DNA of 64,000 bases, taken from the NCBI GenBank assembly GCA_016794585.1, contig JAEUJM010000016.1, positions 1 through 64,000 on the forward strand, read 5' to 3'. The notes under the pieces were generated by a model. That model did not search any database. It saw only the letters and a list, made by a program, of their open reading frames with translations, and had not been told where the DNA came from. Source of the DNA: Acidimicrobiales bacterium (GTDB lineage: Bacteria; Actinomycetota; Acidimicrobiia; Acidimicrobiales; DATDAH01). Below are positions 18,380-26,407 of the stretch, piece after piece; position 1 is the stretch's first letter, and each line of letters begins with the position of its first letter. Made by a program: the position numbers and the translations under genes.

Positions 18380-18754
18380 ATGACCTCCCGCGTCCTCGCG
18401 GTCGCCTTCGCCGCCGCGCTGGCCTTCGGCCTCGCCGCCTGCGGCAGCAGCGGCGACAGCGGCCCCTCCGGCGGCGGCGACGCCCTCCCGCCCGGCGACG
18501 TCGTGATCGTGGCCGACAACATCGCCTGGGACACCGACGAGCTCGAGGCTCCTGCCGACACCGATTACACGATCGTGATCGACAACCAGGACCAAGGCGT
18601 GCAGCACAACCTCAACATCAAGGACACCGACTTCAAGACCGAGCTCGAGACCGGCGTGTCCGCCCAGGTCCTCCAGATCAACCTCCCCGCCGGCGAGTAC
18701 GACTACATCTGCGACCTGCACCCGAACATGGCGGGGACGCTCACGGTCTCGTAG
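18380..18754 (+). CDS. Cupredoxin-domain lipoprotein
   Basis: Secreted, lipid-anchored blue-copper-type protein, 124 aa from ATG 18380 (an in-frame GTG at 18356 is also possible). The signal peptide ends in the lipobox FGLAAC (Cys 21), followed by a Gly/Ser spacer. The type-1 copper ligands are all present: H76 (VQHNL), C111, H114 and M117 in YICDLHPNM. It may relay electrons or oxidise Fe(II) for the iron importer, standing in for the cupredoxin domain missing from EfeO here; that link is inference. The 3 prime end of the gene has been tandemly copied downstream. Confidence 0.85.
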   Translation: MTSRVLAVAFAAALAFGLAACGSSGDSGPSGGGDALPPGDVVIVADNIAWDTDELEAPADTDYTIVIDNQDQGVQHNLNIKDTDFKTELETGVSAQVLQINLPAGEYDYICDLHPNMAGTLTVS

Positions 18755-18867
18755 CGGGCGGGCGGGGGCGACCTGCACCCGGCCCGTCCTCGAACAGGGG
18801 GCGGGGACGCTCACCGTCTCGTAGCGGGCGGGCGGGGGCGACCTGCACCCGGCCCGCCGCTGAACAC
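18711..18867. repeat. 70-bp tandem repeat derived from the cupredoxin gene 3 prime end
   Basis: GCGACCTGCACCCG recurs at 18711, 18768 and 18838, and GCGGGGACGCTCAC recurs at 18731 and 18801, exactly 70 bp apart; GGGCGGGCACCATCAC is a decayed third copy. The first copy is coding (CDLHP...LTVS stop). The later copies lie past the stop codon and have no open reading frame. The rest of 18755-18993 shows nothing else certain. Confidence 0.8.
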
Positions 18868-18993
18868 CGGGCGGGCACCATCACGCTCTGATCACTATCA
18901 TCCTAACCATGCGAAGGTTTTGCGCGGGAGGGGTGTGATGTCCGGAGGTGGACCCGAGGAGCGGCCTCCCGGCGGCGCCGAACAGGCGCCGTC

Positions 18994-20241
18994 ATGACCG
19001 GCAGCTTCGACCCGCTCGATCCCGCCACCCTCCAGGATCCCCAGCCGCGGCTGGCCCGGCTCCGAGCCGAGGGGCCGGTGCACTACGTCGAGCGCCTGGA
19101 CGCGTGGTTCGTGGTGCGCCACGAGCTCGTCGTCGAGGCACTGCGCCGGCCCGAGGTCTTCTCCAGCCAGTTCCCGAAGTCCGTCCTGCCCCTGAGCGCG
19201 GACGACCAGCGCCGGATCGCCGAGGCGATGGCCGACGGCCTTCCCCGACCCAAGACGATGATCACCGCCGACGGCGACGTGCACACCCGCTACCGGCGAC
19301 TCGTGTCGAAGGCGTTCTCGCCGCGGGCGATCGCGGTCCTCGAGCCCACCGTCCGCGCCATCACCACGAAGCTCATCGACGCGTGGATCGACCGGGATCG
19401 AATCGAGGTCGTGGAGGACTTCGCGGTGCCGTTGCCGGTCGAGGTGATCGCCCGGGCACTCAACGTGCCCGACGACCGTCTGGCCGACTTCCGCCGGTGG
19501 TCCGACGCCACCGTGCTCACCTTCGGAGCCACGCCGACCGTCGACGAACGGGTCGCGGCCATCCGCACGGTCCAGGAGCTGCAGCGGTTCTTCGTCGCCG
19601 CGATCGAGGAGCGCCGCGCCCGGCCACAGGACGATCTGCTCACCGGGCTCCTCGACGCTCGGATCGACGCCGACGACGACGTCGACGACAAGCGGCCGCT
19701 CGACGTCCCCGAGATCGTCAGCCTGGTGCAGGAGCTGCTGGTGGGCGGCAACGAGACGACGACGAAGCTGATCGCGGAGATGGTCCGCCTGTTCGCCGAT
19801 CACCCGGACCGGTGGGCGGCGGTGCGGGCGAACCCCGACCTCATCCCCGCGGTGGTGGAGGAGTCGTTGCGCCTGGCGTCGCCCGCGCAGGCCATGTGGC
19901 GGCTCACGACCGAGGACGTCGAGCTCGGCGGGGTGGCCATCCCGGCGGGGAGCCGTGTCGTCCTCTCCTACGCCTCGGCAAACCGGGACGAGGACCTCTT
20001 CACCGAGCCCGACGCGTTCGAGCCCGAACGGGCCAACCTCACCGACCACCTGGCCTTCGGACGGGGCCCGCACTTCTGCATCGGGTCGGGGCTGGCCCGG
20101 CTCGAAGCCCGGGTGGCCTTCGAGGAGCTCGCCCGGCGCGTGCGGGTCATGACGCTGTCGGACACCAACGACTTCCCCTACAACCCGAGCTTCCTGCTGC
20201 GGGGCCTGGAGCGGCTGGACGTCGACATCGTCGCCGCCTGA
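18994..20241 (+). CDS. Cytochrome P450
   Basis: Soluble bacterial class I P450, 415 aa, needing ferredoxin partners not encoded here. The I-helix oxygen-activation motif is LVGGNETTT, the K-helix ExxR is EESLR, and the haem loop is FGRGPHFCIG with thiolate Cys 362. Overall pattern is that of actinobacterial CYPs hydroxylating steroids, terpenes or fatty acids; the substrate is not determinable. ATG 18994 overlaps the stop of a short upstream frame. It converges on the acyl-CoA dehydrogenase gene, leaving 9 bp between the stops, and sits at the left edge of the catabolic cluster. Confidence 0.94.
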   Translation: MTGSFDPLDPATLQDPQPRLARLRAEGPVHYVERLDAWFVVRHELVVEALRRPEVFSSQFPKSVLPLSADDQRRIAEAMADGLPRPKTMITADGDVHTRYRRLVSKAFSPRAIAVLEPTVRAITTKLIDAWIDRDRIEVVEDFAVPLPVEVIARALNVPDDRLADFRRWSDATVLTFGATPTVDERVAAIRTVQELQRFFVAAIEERRARPQDDLLTGLLDARIDADDDVDDKRPLDVPEIVSLVQELLVGGNETTTKLIAEMVRLFADHPDRWAAVRANPDLIPAVVEESLRLASPAQAMWRLTTEDVELGGVAIPAGSRVVLSYASANRDEDLFTEPDAFEPERANLTDHLAFGRGPHFCIGSGLARLEARVAFEELARRVRVMTLSDTNDFPYNPSFLLRGLERLDVDIVAA

Positions 20242-20250
20242 GCGGCGCTC

Positions 20251-21477
20251 TCAGGCGTTGCGGAACGCCGGGTCGTGGCGCAGGAGCTCCCGGCGGGCGA
20301 TGGTCATCTCGTGGACCTCGTCGGGCCCGTCCGCGATGCGCAGCGTCCGGTGGTAGGCGTACATGTCCGCCAGCGGGAAGTCCTGGGTGACCCCGCCGCC
20401 GCCGTGCACCTGGATGGCCCGGTCGATCACCTTCAGTGCAATGCGGGGGACGGCCACCTTGATCCCGGAGATCTCGGTGGCGGCCGCCTTGTTGCCCACC
20501 GTGTCCATCAGGTGGGCGGTCTTCAGCACGTACTCCCGTGCCATGTCGATCTCGATCCGGGACTCGGCGATCCAGTGCTGGATGAGGCCCTGCTGGGCCA
20601 CGAGCTTGCCGAAGGTCGTGCGCTCCAGTGCCCGCTCGACCATGAGGGCTAGGGCGCGCTCGGCGGCGCCGATCGCCCGCATGCAGTGGTGGATGCGCCC
20701 GGGCCCCAGGCGGGCCTGGCTGATGGCGAAGCCGCCGCCCTCCTCGCCGAGGAGGTTGTCCACCGGCACCCGCACGTCCTGGAAGTCGACCTCGCCGTGA
20801 CCGCCGCGGTGCTCGTAACCGAACACACGGAGCGACCGCAGGACGGTCACGCCCGGCGTGTCCTTCGGCACCACGATCATCGACTGCTGGAGGTGCCGCG
20901 CCGCCGACGGATCGGTCTTGCCCATGACGATCATCACCTCGCACCGGGGCGCCAGGATTCCGGAGGTGAACCACTTGCGCCCGTTGAGGACGTAGTGGTC
21001 GCCGTCGCGCTCGATCCGCAGCGAGATGTTGGTGGCATCTGACGACGCCACTGCAGGCTCGGTCATGGCGAACGCGGAGCGGATCTCGCCCTCGAGCAAC
21101 GGCGACAGCCAGCGCTGCTGGATCGCCTCGGAGCCGTAGAGGTGGAGGATCTCCATGTTCCCGGTGTCGGGTGCCGAGCAGTTCAGGGTCTCCGAGGAGA
21201 AGTCGGACTTCCCCAGCTCCTCGGAGATGGGGGCGTAGTCGACGTTCGACAGCTTCGTCCCCGGCTCGCCGGGGCGGAGGTGGGGGAGGAAGAGGTTCCA
21301 CAGGCCCTGGGCCCGGGCGACTGCCTTCATCTCGTCGAGGATCGGCGGGTAGCTGTGCTCGCCGAGCTCCTCGTACTGGCGCTGGTAGGTGGCCTCGTTG
21401 GGGTACACGTGCTCGTCGAGGAACGCCTTGACCTCGGCGAGGAGCGCTTGGCCCTCTGGGCTGAATTCGTAGGGCAT
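20251..21477 (-). CDS. Acyl-CoA dehydrogenase (ACAD10/11-like)
   Basis: FAD-dependent alpha,beta-dehydrogenase of acyl-CoA thioesters, 408 aa. The flavin/substrate signature FAMTEPAVASSDATN lies in the middle domain, and the C-terminal domain has RIALKVIDRAIQVHGGGGVTQDFPL. The C-terminal pattern, with VHEMTIARRELLR, resembles the ACAD10/11 group acting on long or modified chains. ATG 21477 has AGGAGG 9 nt upstream. It is the second gene after the Baeyer-Villiger monooxygenase (18-bp gap), so the two are likely co-expressed from the divergent promoter at 23406-23453. Confidence 0.92.
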   Translation of the reverse strand: MPYEFSPEGQALLAEVKAFLDEHVYPNEATYQRQYEELGEHSYPPILDEMKAVARAQGLWNLFLPHLRPGEPGTKLSNVDYAPISEELGKSDFSSETLNCSAPDTGNMEILHLYGSEAIQQRWLSPLLEGEIRSAFAMTEPAVASSDATNISLRIERDGDHYVLNGRKWFTSGILAPRCEVMIVMGKTDPSAARHLQQSMIVVPKDTPGVTVLRSLRVFGYEHRGGHGEVDFQDVRVPVDNLLGEEGGGFAISQARLGPGRIHHCMRAIGAAERALALMVERALERTTFGKLVAQQGLIQHWIAESRIEIDMAREYVLKTAHLMDTVGNKAAATEISGIKVAVPRIALKVIDRAIQVHGGGGVTQDFPLADMYAYHRTLRIADGPDEVHEMTIARRELLRHDPAFRNA

Positions 21478-21495
21478 GGTCGTCGTCCTCCTGGG

Positions 21496-23406
21496 TCAGC
21501 CGGCCGGGGTGGGGACGGTTGCCGGCTCGGTGCGGTAGTCGTCGAGGTCGGCCGCTTCGGTGCGGGCCCAGAACTCGACGATGCGGAAGGGGTTGATCGC
21601 GACCACGCGGCCCTTGGAGTTCCGGTAGTAGTTCTCGACGCCTGCGTTCGTCCACACCAGGCCTTCGTGGATGGCGTCGACCTCGGCGTTGTAGGCGTCG
21701 TGGACCCCTTGGCGGACCTCGACCGAGCCCAGCCCCGCATCGAACATCTGGCGCAGCAGGCTCATCACGTAGTGCATCTGGCGCTCCATGATCGTGATGA
21801 GGCTGCCGCCGTGGCCGAACTGGGCGTTGGGGCCGTACAGGCAGAAGAAATTGGGCGCCCCGGGGATCGCGGTGCCGAGGTAGGCGCGTGCATCGTCGGG
21901 GCCCCAGACGTCGCGGACGGCCACGCCGTCCCGGCCGATGACGTCCATGGGCGCGAGGAAGTTCACGACGTCGAAGCCGGTCGCCCACACGAGCACGTCG
22001 GCGGGGTGCTCGGTGCCGTCACGGGTCACGACCCCGTGGGGCCGGATCTCGACGGCGTCGGTGGCCAGGTGGACGTCGTCCCGGGTCATGGTCCGGAACC
22101 ACCCGTTGTCCATGAGCATCCGCTTGCCGTACGGCGGATAGTCGGGCAGGACCCGGTCGAGGAGGTCCTGGCGGTCACCCAACTCGGCGACGATGTACTC
22201 GGTGTAGAAGGCGCGGTGACGGTCGTTGACCCGGCCGATGGCCCGGCCGTCCGACCCATCCCACTCGGGGTCCTTCTGCAGCGCCGGGTACAGGACGTCG
22301 TTGAACGCCCACGCCAGCCGGATGCGGTACCAGTCGTGGTAGAGCGGCACGGTCGCGAGCAGGTGGCGGATCGGCTCGGGGATCTCCTGGTGGAACTTGT
22401 CGAACGGCGCCGCCCACTGCGCGGTGCGCTGGAACACCGTGACCGACTCGGCGGTGTCGGCGATGGCGGGGACCAGTTGCATCGCGCTGGCACCCGTGCC
22501 GATCACGGCCACGCGCTTGCCCTCCAGATCGATCCCCCCGTCGGGCCAGCGCGCCGTGTGGGCGGCCGGGCCGACGAAGGAATCGGCCCCGGGGAGATCG
22601 GGGATCTTGGGCTTGTTGAAGGCGCCGACGGCGCTGATGACGACGTTGGCCCGGTGGGTCGTCGGCGTACCGTCCCGGTCCTGGGTCTCCACGATCCACT
22701 GCAGTGCGTCCTCGTCCCAAGTGGCCGACACCACCTCGGTCCCGAAGGTGATGTGGTCGGTCACCCCGAAATCGGCCGCCACGCGGGAGACGTAGGCGTG
22801 CAGCTCGTCCCGCAACGAGAAGTACTTCGACCAGTCGGCCCGGGCGAACGAGAAGGTGTAGAGGTAGCTCGGCGTGTCCACCCCGCACCCGGGATAGCGG
22901 TTCTCCAGCCAGGTCCCGCCGACGGCGTCGTTGCGCTCGAGGATCCGGTAGGGGATGCCGGCGTCCGCCAGGCGCACGGCGGCGCACACCCCGGAGATGC
23001 CGGCGCCGACGATCAGCACCTCGAAGCCCGGCGGGGGGTCGAGGCGCTCGGCGGGCCGCTCGAACAGCCGCAGCTCGTTGGCGATGATCGGGGCGTAGGC
23101 CTCGGGCACGTCCTGGCCGACGCAGGCCTCCATCATCTCGAGCAGCAGCTCGGGCGACGGGGCGTCGATCGCCACGGGGGCGCCGGCGTCCCAGGCGACG
23201 ATGGCCTCCAGCGCCGCAGCCCGGATCTCGTCCTGGACGTCCTCGGGCAACCCACCGGTGTCGTTGTCGTCGAGGCCCCGCGTGCGCGTGGGGCGGTAGG
23301 GCTCGTCCAGCCACCGACGGTCTCCGGTCAGGTGGACCAGCACCATCAACAGGGTGGGGATGTTGGCGATGTCCATCGCCTCCTGCCACCGCGTCCTGTC
23401 GTCCAC
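21496..23406 (-). CDS. Baeyer-Villiger flavin monooxygenase with N-terminal extension
   Basis: Inserts oxygen next to a ketone to form an ester or lactone using FAD and NADPH. The 636-aa protein has a roughly 125-residue N-terminal extension before the FAD Rossmann motif GAGISG (134-139). The Baeyer-Villiger fingerprint FxGxxxHxxxWP is exact at 277-288 (F277, G279, H283, W287, P288), and the NADPH motif GTGASA follows at 303-308. Start is GTG 23406 with a GAGGGGG ribosome site; longer upstream frame is antisense to the esterase gene. The long form resembles cyclododecanone/pentadecanone-type enzymes. Divergent SGNH hydrolase could cleave its ester product. Confidence 0.93.
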   Translation of the reverse strand: MDDRTRWQEAMDIANIPTLLMVLVHLTGDRRWLDEPYRPTRTRGLDDNDTGGLPEDVQDEIRAAALEAIVAWDAGAPVAIDAPSPELLLEMMEACVGQDVPEAYAPIIANELRLFERPAERLDPPPGFEVLIVGAGISGVCAAVRLADAGIPYRILERNDAVGGTWLENRYPGCGVDTPSYLYTFSFARADWSKYFSLRDELHAYVSRVAADFGVTDHITFGTEVVSATWDEDALQWIVETQDRDGTPTTHRANVVISAVGAFNKPKIPDLPGADSFVGPAAHTARWPDGGIDLEGKRVAVIGTGASAMQLVPAIADTAESVTVFQRTAQWAAPFDKFHQEIPEPIRHLLATVPLYHDWYRIRLAWAFNDVLYPALQKDPEWDGSDGRAIGRVNDRHRAFYTEYIVAELGDRQDLLDRVLPDYPPYGKRMLMDNGWFRTMTRDDVHLATDAVEIRPHGVVTRDGTEHPADVLVWATGFDVVNFLAPMDVIGRDGVAVRDVWGPDDARAYLGTAIPGAPNFFCLYGPNAQFGHGGSLITIMERQMHYVMSLLRQMFDAGLGSVEVRQGVHDAYNAEVDAIHEGLVWTNAGVENYYRNSKGRVVAINPFRIVEFWARTEAADLDDYRTEPATVPTPAG

Positions 23407-23434
23407 CCTGGGTCCCCCTCCGTCTCGGTCTCTC

Positions 23435-23450
23435 ACTACTATACGCAGGG
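23435..23450 (-). promoter_or_regulatory. Divergent promoter with CCCTGCG-TATAGT element
   Basis: On the minus strand CCCTGCG is directly followed by the -10-like TATAGT, about 30 nt upstream of GTG 23406. The same arrangement (CTCTGCG plus yATGAT) occurs at 62597-62608 and 63519-63531. No good -35 is visible. Confidence 0.5.
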
Positions 23451-23452
23451 TT

Positions 23453-24601
23453 ATGGATAGCCGATTCGAGGAACTCCTGGCCACCCTGCGGGGCGTGCAG
23501 GAGCTGGCCCGCACCGAGACCGGCGTCGCGCTCCGCCGGCTCCCGAGCTGGACCGCGGCGCAGGCCGCGGACCCCGCCCTCGAGGTGATGGCCGGCATGC
23601 CCGCCGGCATCCGCTTCGAGCTGGCCACCGACGCCACGACCCTGGAGCTCGACGTCCTCGCCACCTTCCTCGAGGTGGACGGCTCGCCGGTCGGCCCGAC
23701 CAGCGCGGCGTTCGACCTGGTCGTCGACGGGGAGGAGGTCGACACCCAAGTCGTCGTCGACGGGACCCGGGTCGTCGTCGAGCTCGGCGCCGGCGTCTTC
23801 GACGTCGTCGAAGGCGCGACGGCCACCGTCCGCTTCGACGGCCTGCCCGGCGACCCCGCCGCCCGGGTCGAGGTGTGGCTGCCCCACGCCACCACCCTCG
23901 AGCTCCGCGACGGCCGGCTCACGAGCGGAGCGACGCTCGCTCCCGCGTCCGGGCACCGTCGGCGCTGGGTGCACCACGGCAGCTCGATCAGCCACTGCAT
24001 GGAGGTGCACCGTCCGACCCGGACGTGGCCCGCGCTCGTGGCCCGCGGCGCGGGGGTGGACCTGGCGGACCTCGCCTTCGCCGGCCAGTGCCTGCTCGAT
24101 CCGTGCGTGGCCCGCACCATCCGCGACCTCCCCGCAGACCTCATCAGCCTGAAGCTCGGCATCAACGTGGTGAACGGCGACACGATGCGCGAGCGGGCCT
24201 TCGTCCCCGCCCTGCACGGCTTCCTCGACACGATCCGCGAGGGTCACCCCGCCACGCCCCTGATCGTGGCCACGCCGATCCACTGCCCGATGGCCGAGAC
24301 CCGGCCGGGGCCGCACGTCGAGGGCGCCGACGGGGTGTTCCGCCCGGTCCCCCGCCCACCGGAGCTCGCCGACGGTGCGCTCCACCTCGTGCGCGTCCGC
24401 GAGCTCATGGCGGCAGCGGTCGCTGCCCGGCGCGACGCCGGCGACGAGCACCTGCACCTGCTCGACGGGCCGGCGCTGTTCGGTCCGGCCGACGCCGGCG
24501 ACCTCCCCGACGGCCTGCACCCGAACGAGGCGGGGTACGCCCGCATGGCCGACCGCTTCCTCGAACTGGCCTTCGGAGCCGGCCGCCCGTTCGCCGAGTG
24601 A
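23453..24601 (+). CDS. SGNH/GDSL-family hydrolase with N-terminal beta domain
   Basis: A 382-aa esterase-type protein. Residues 1 to about 170 form a strand-rich accessory domain (VRFDGLPGDPAARVEVWLP). The SGNH fold follows, with nucleophile block HHGSSISHC, the Gly-x-Asn motif in LKLGINVVNGD, and the catalytic Asp-His pair in DGLHPNEAG. This is the domain order of two-domain SGNH hydrolases that act on esters and deacetylate sugars. ATG 23453 lies 46 bp from the divergent monooxygenase start, so the pair may convert a ketone via its ester to an alcohol and an acid. No signal peptide. Confidence 0.85.
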   Translation: MDSRFEELLATLRGVQELARTETGVALRRLPSWTAAQAADPALEVMAGMPAGIRFELATDATTLELDVLATFLEVDGSPVGPTSAAFDLVVDGEEVDTQVVVDGTRVVVELGAGVFDVVEGATATVRFDGLPGDPAARVEVWLPHATTLELRDGRLTSGATLAPASGHRRRWVHHGSSISHCMEVHRPTRTWPALVARGAGVDLADLAFAGQCLLDPCVARTIRDLPADLISLKLGINVVNGDTMRERAFVPALHGFLDTIREGHPATPLIVATPIHCPMAETRPGPHVEGADGVFRPVPRPPELADGALHLVRVRELMAAAVAARRDAGDEHLHLLDGPALFGPADAGDLPDGLHPNEAGYARMADRFLELAFGAGRPFAE

Positions 24602-24633
24602 ACCTTGTCAGCTAGCAAGGTTTGAGTTACGTT
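24601..24633 (+). promoter_or_regulatory. TetR-type operator and promoter, copy 1
   Basis: Palindrome AACCTTG-N8-CAAGGTT (24601-24622). It contains the -35 TTGTCA (24605-24610), then a 17-nt spacer and -10 TACGTT (24628-24633). It controls the operon 24661-29445, which includes the TetR gene, implying autoregulation. Confidence 0.85.
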
Positions 24634-24660
24634 CCCCCCGACGGAACGACGGGGGGAACG

Positions 24661-25494
24661 ATGTACCGCGAGGTCCTCTACGAGGTCGACGACCCGGTCG
24701 CGACCATCACGCTCAACCGGCCCGAGGTGCTGAACGCCTGGACGCCGACGATGGAGATGGAGGTGCGCGATGCGCTCGCGCGTGCGGTCGCGGATCCCGC
24801 GGTCGTCGGCATCGTCCTGACCGGCGCGGGGCGGGGGTTCTGCGCGGGCGTGGATCTGACGATGCTCGAGGCCTACGCCGCGGGCGACCGCGACGTGCTC
24901 GTCGCCGAGGAGGTGGCGCTGCCGGGTGAGGCGTGGAGCGAGGACCTGCGCGGCCCCTACAGCTTCCTGATGTCGCTTCCGAAGCCGGTCGTCGCCGCCA
25001 TCAACGGCCCGGTGGTGGGCCTGGCCCTGGCCATCGTCCTGGCCTGCGACCTGCGCTTCATGGCCGAAGACGCCCACCTCGCCACCACGTTCGCGGAGCG
25101 CGGCCTCGTCGCCGAGTACGGCCTGGGCTGGCTGCTGCCCCGGATGGTGGGCCCGACGGTGGCGATGGACCTGCTGTTCTCGGCTCGTCCGGTGCGCAGC
25201 TCGGAAGCCGTCGCACTCGGTCTGGCCAACCGGTCGCTGCCCCCTGACGAGCTGCTCAGCGCGGCGCGCGCCTACATCGTGGATCTCGCCGCGAGGTGCT
25301 CGCCGGCCTCGCTGGCGGTGATGAAGCGGCAGGTCTACACGCACCTCCACGCCGGCCTCCGCGAGGCCGAGCTGGAGTCCCGCCGACTCATGTTGGCGAG
25401 CTTCGAGCGGCCCGACGCCGCCGAAGGCGTGCGCTCGTTCGTGAAGAAGCGGCCCCCGCGGTTCGCGCGGCTGGGCACGACCACGGGAGGTTGA
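24661..25494 (+). CDS. Enoyl-CoA hydratase/isomerase family protein
   Basis: Crotonase-fold enzyme of 277 aa acting on acyl-CoA thioesters. The CoA/oxyanion-hole loops are AGRGFCAGVDL and INGPVVGLALAIVLACDLRF; a potential catalytic Glu lies in TFAERGLVAEYG. ATG 24661 is preceded by a G-rich ribosome site after a leader of about 20 nt. It is the first gene of an operon of hydratase, SDR, two acyl-CoA dehydrogenases and TetR with gaps of 1-19 bp, an almost complete beta-oxidation-like set under the operator at 24601. Confidence 0.9.
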   Translation: MYREVLYEVDDPVATITLNRPEVLNAWTPTMEMEVRDALARAVADPAVVGIVLTGAGRGFCAGVDLTMLEAYAAGDRDVLVAEEVALPGEAWSEDLRGPYSFLMSLPKPVVAAINGPVVGLALAIVLACDLRFMAEDAHLATTFAERGLVAEYGLGWLLPRMVGPTVAMDLLFSARPVRSSEAVALGLANRSLPPDELLSAARAYIVDLAARCSPASLAVMKRQVYTHLHAGLREAELESRRLMLASFERPDAAEGVRSFVKKRPPRFARLGTTTGG

Positions 25495-25497
25495 GAC

Positions 25498-26406
25498 ATG
25501 GGTGGAGTGATGGGTGGAGGGCAGGCAGGGCTGTGCGCCGACCGGGTGGTCGTGATCACTGGCGCCGGCCGGGGGATCGGGCGGGGCCACGCCCTCGCCT
25601 TCGCCCGCCACGGGGCCAAGGTCGTCGTCAACGACCTCGGCGCCGAGGTCGGCGGTAACGGGGCGTCGCTGTCGCCGGCGCAGGAGGTGGTGGCCGAGAT
25701 CGAGGCCGAGGGCGGCGAGGCCGTCGTCGACGGCCACGACGTGAGCGACTGGGCGGGCGCAGAGGCGCTGGTGGCCACCGCGGTCGAGGCGTTCGGGCGC
25801 CTCGACGTGCTGGTGAACAACGCTGGGATCCTGCGGGACCGGGTGCTGGTCAACATGGCCGAGGACGAGTGGGACTCGGTCATCCGGGTCCACCTCAAGG
25901 GGACCTTCGCCACCTGCCACTTCGCGGCCAACCACTGGCGGGACCGCGTGAAGGCGGGCGAGGAGGTCGACGGTCGCATCATCAACACCACCTCGGCGTC
26001 CGGGCTCTACGGCGCCGTCGGCCAGGCCAACTACGGCGCGGCCAAGGCGGGCATCGCGGCGTTGACGATCATCGCCGCCGAGGAGTTGGCGCGCTACGGC
26101 GTGGCGGTCAACGCCATCTCGCCGGGCGGGCGGACCCGGATGACCGAGCCGCTCGGCTACGGCGTCGGCATCCCCGAGGACAAGTTCGACTTCGCCGACC
26201 CGGAGAACGTGGCCCCGATGGTCGTGTGGCTGGGCAGTGAGGAGGCGAAGGGCATCACCGGGCAGGTCTTCCAGGCCAGCGGGGGCACGATCGGCATCGA
26301 GCAGGGCTGGCACCACGGGCCCGAGGTCCGCCAGAAGGCCCGCTGGGACCCCGCCGAGATCGGCCCGGTCGTGCGCGACCTCCTCGCCCAGCAGGCGGCG
26401 GGCTGA
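25498..26406 (+). CDS. SDR-family 3-hydroxyacyl-CoA dehydrogenase-like protein
   Basis: Classical short-chain dehydrogenase, 302 aa. The NAD(P) motif is TGAGRGIG, followed by VVVNDLGAEVGG, an insertion-bearing strand-helix typical of the (3R)-hydroxyacyl-CoA dehydrogenase part of multifunctional enzyme type 2. The NNAG motif and the catalytic Ser/Tyr/Lys block (TTSASGLYGAVGQANYGAAKAG) are intact. An extended C-terminus (HHGPEVRQKARWDPAEIGPVV) exceeds the usual 250 aa. Positioned 3 nt after the hydratase stop, it most likely oxidises the hydroxyacyl-CoA made by that enzyme. Confidence 0.9.
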   Translation: MGGVMGGGQAGLCADRVVVITGAGRGIGRGHALAFARHGAKVVVNDLGAEVGGNGASLSPAQEVVAEIEAEGGEAVVDGHDVSDWAGAEALVATAVEAFGRLDVLVNNAGILRDRVLVNMAEDEWDSVIRVHLKGTFATCHFAANHWRDRVKAGEEVDGRIINTTSASGLYGAVGQANYGAAKAGIAALTIIAAEELARYGVAVNAISPGGRTRMTEPLGYGVGIPEDKFDFADPENVAPMVVWLGSEEAKGITGQVFQASGGTIGIEQGWHHGPEVRQKARWDPAEIGPVVRDLLAQQAAG

Positions 26407-26407
26407 G

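Noticed and set aside
18938..18997. 19-codon ORF ending ATGA over the P450 start
   Set aside because: Ribosome-site-like GGGAGGGG precedes it, but length and composition (Gly/Pro-rich) give no coding evidence.
21142..23460. Plus-strand 772-aa ORF opposite the BVMO and acyl-CoA dehydrogenase
   Set aside because: Antisense shadow; composition reflects GC skew of codon position three in the true genes.
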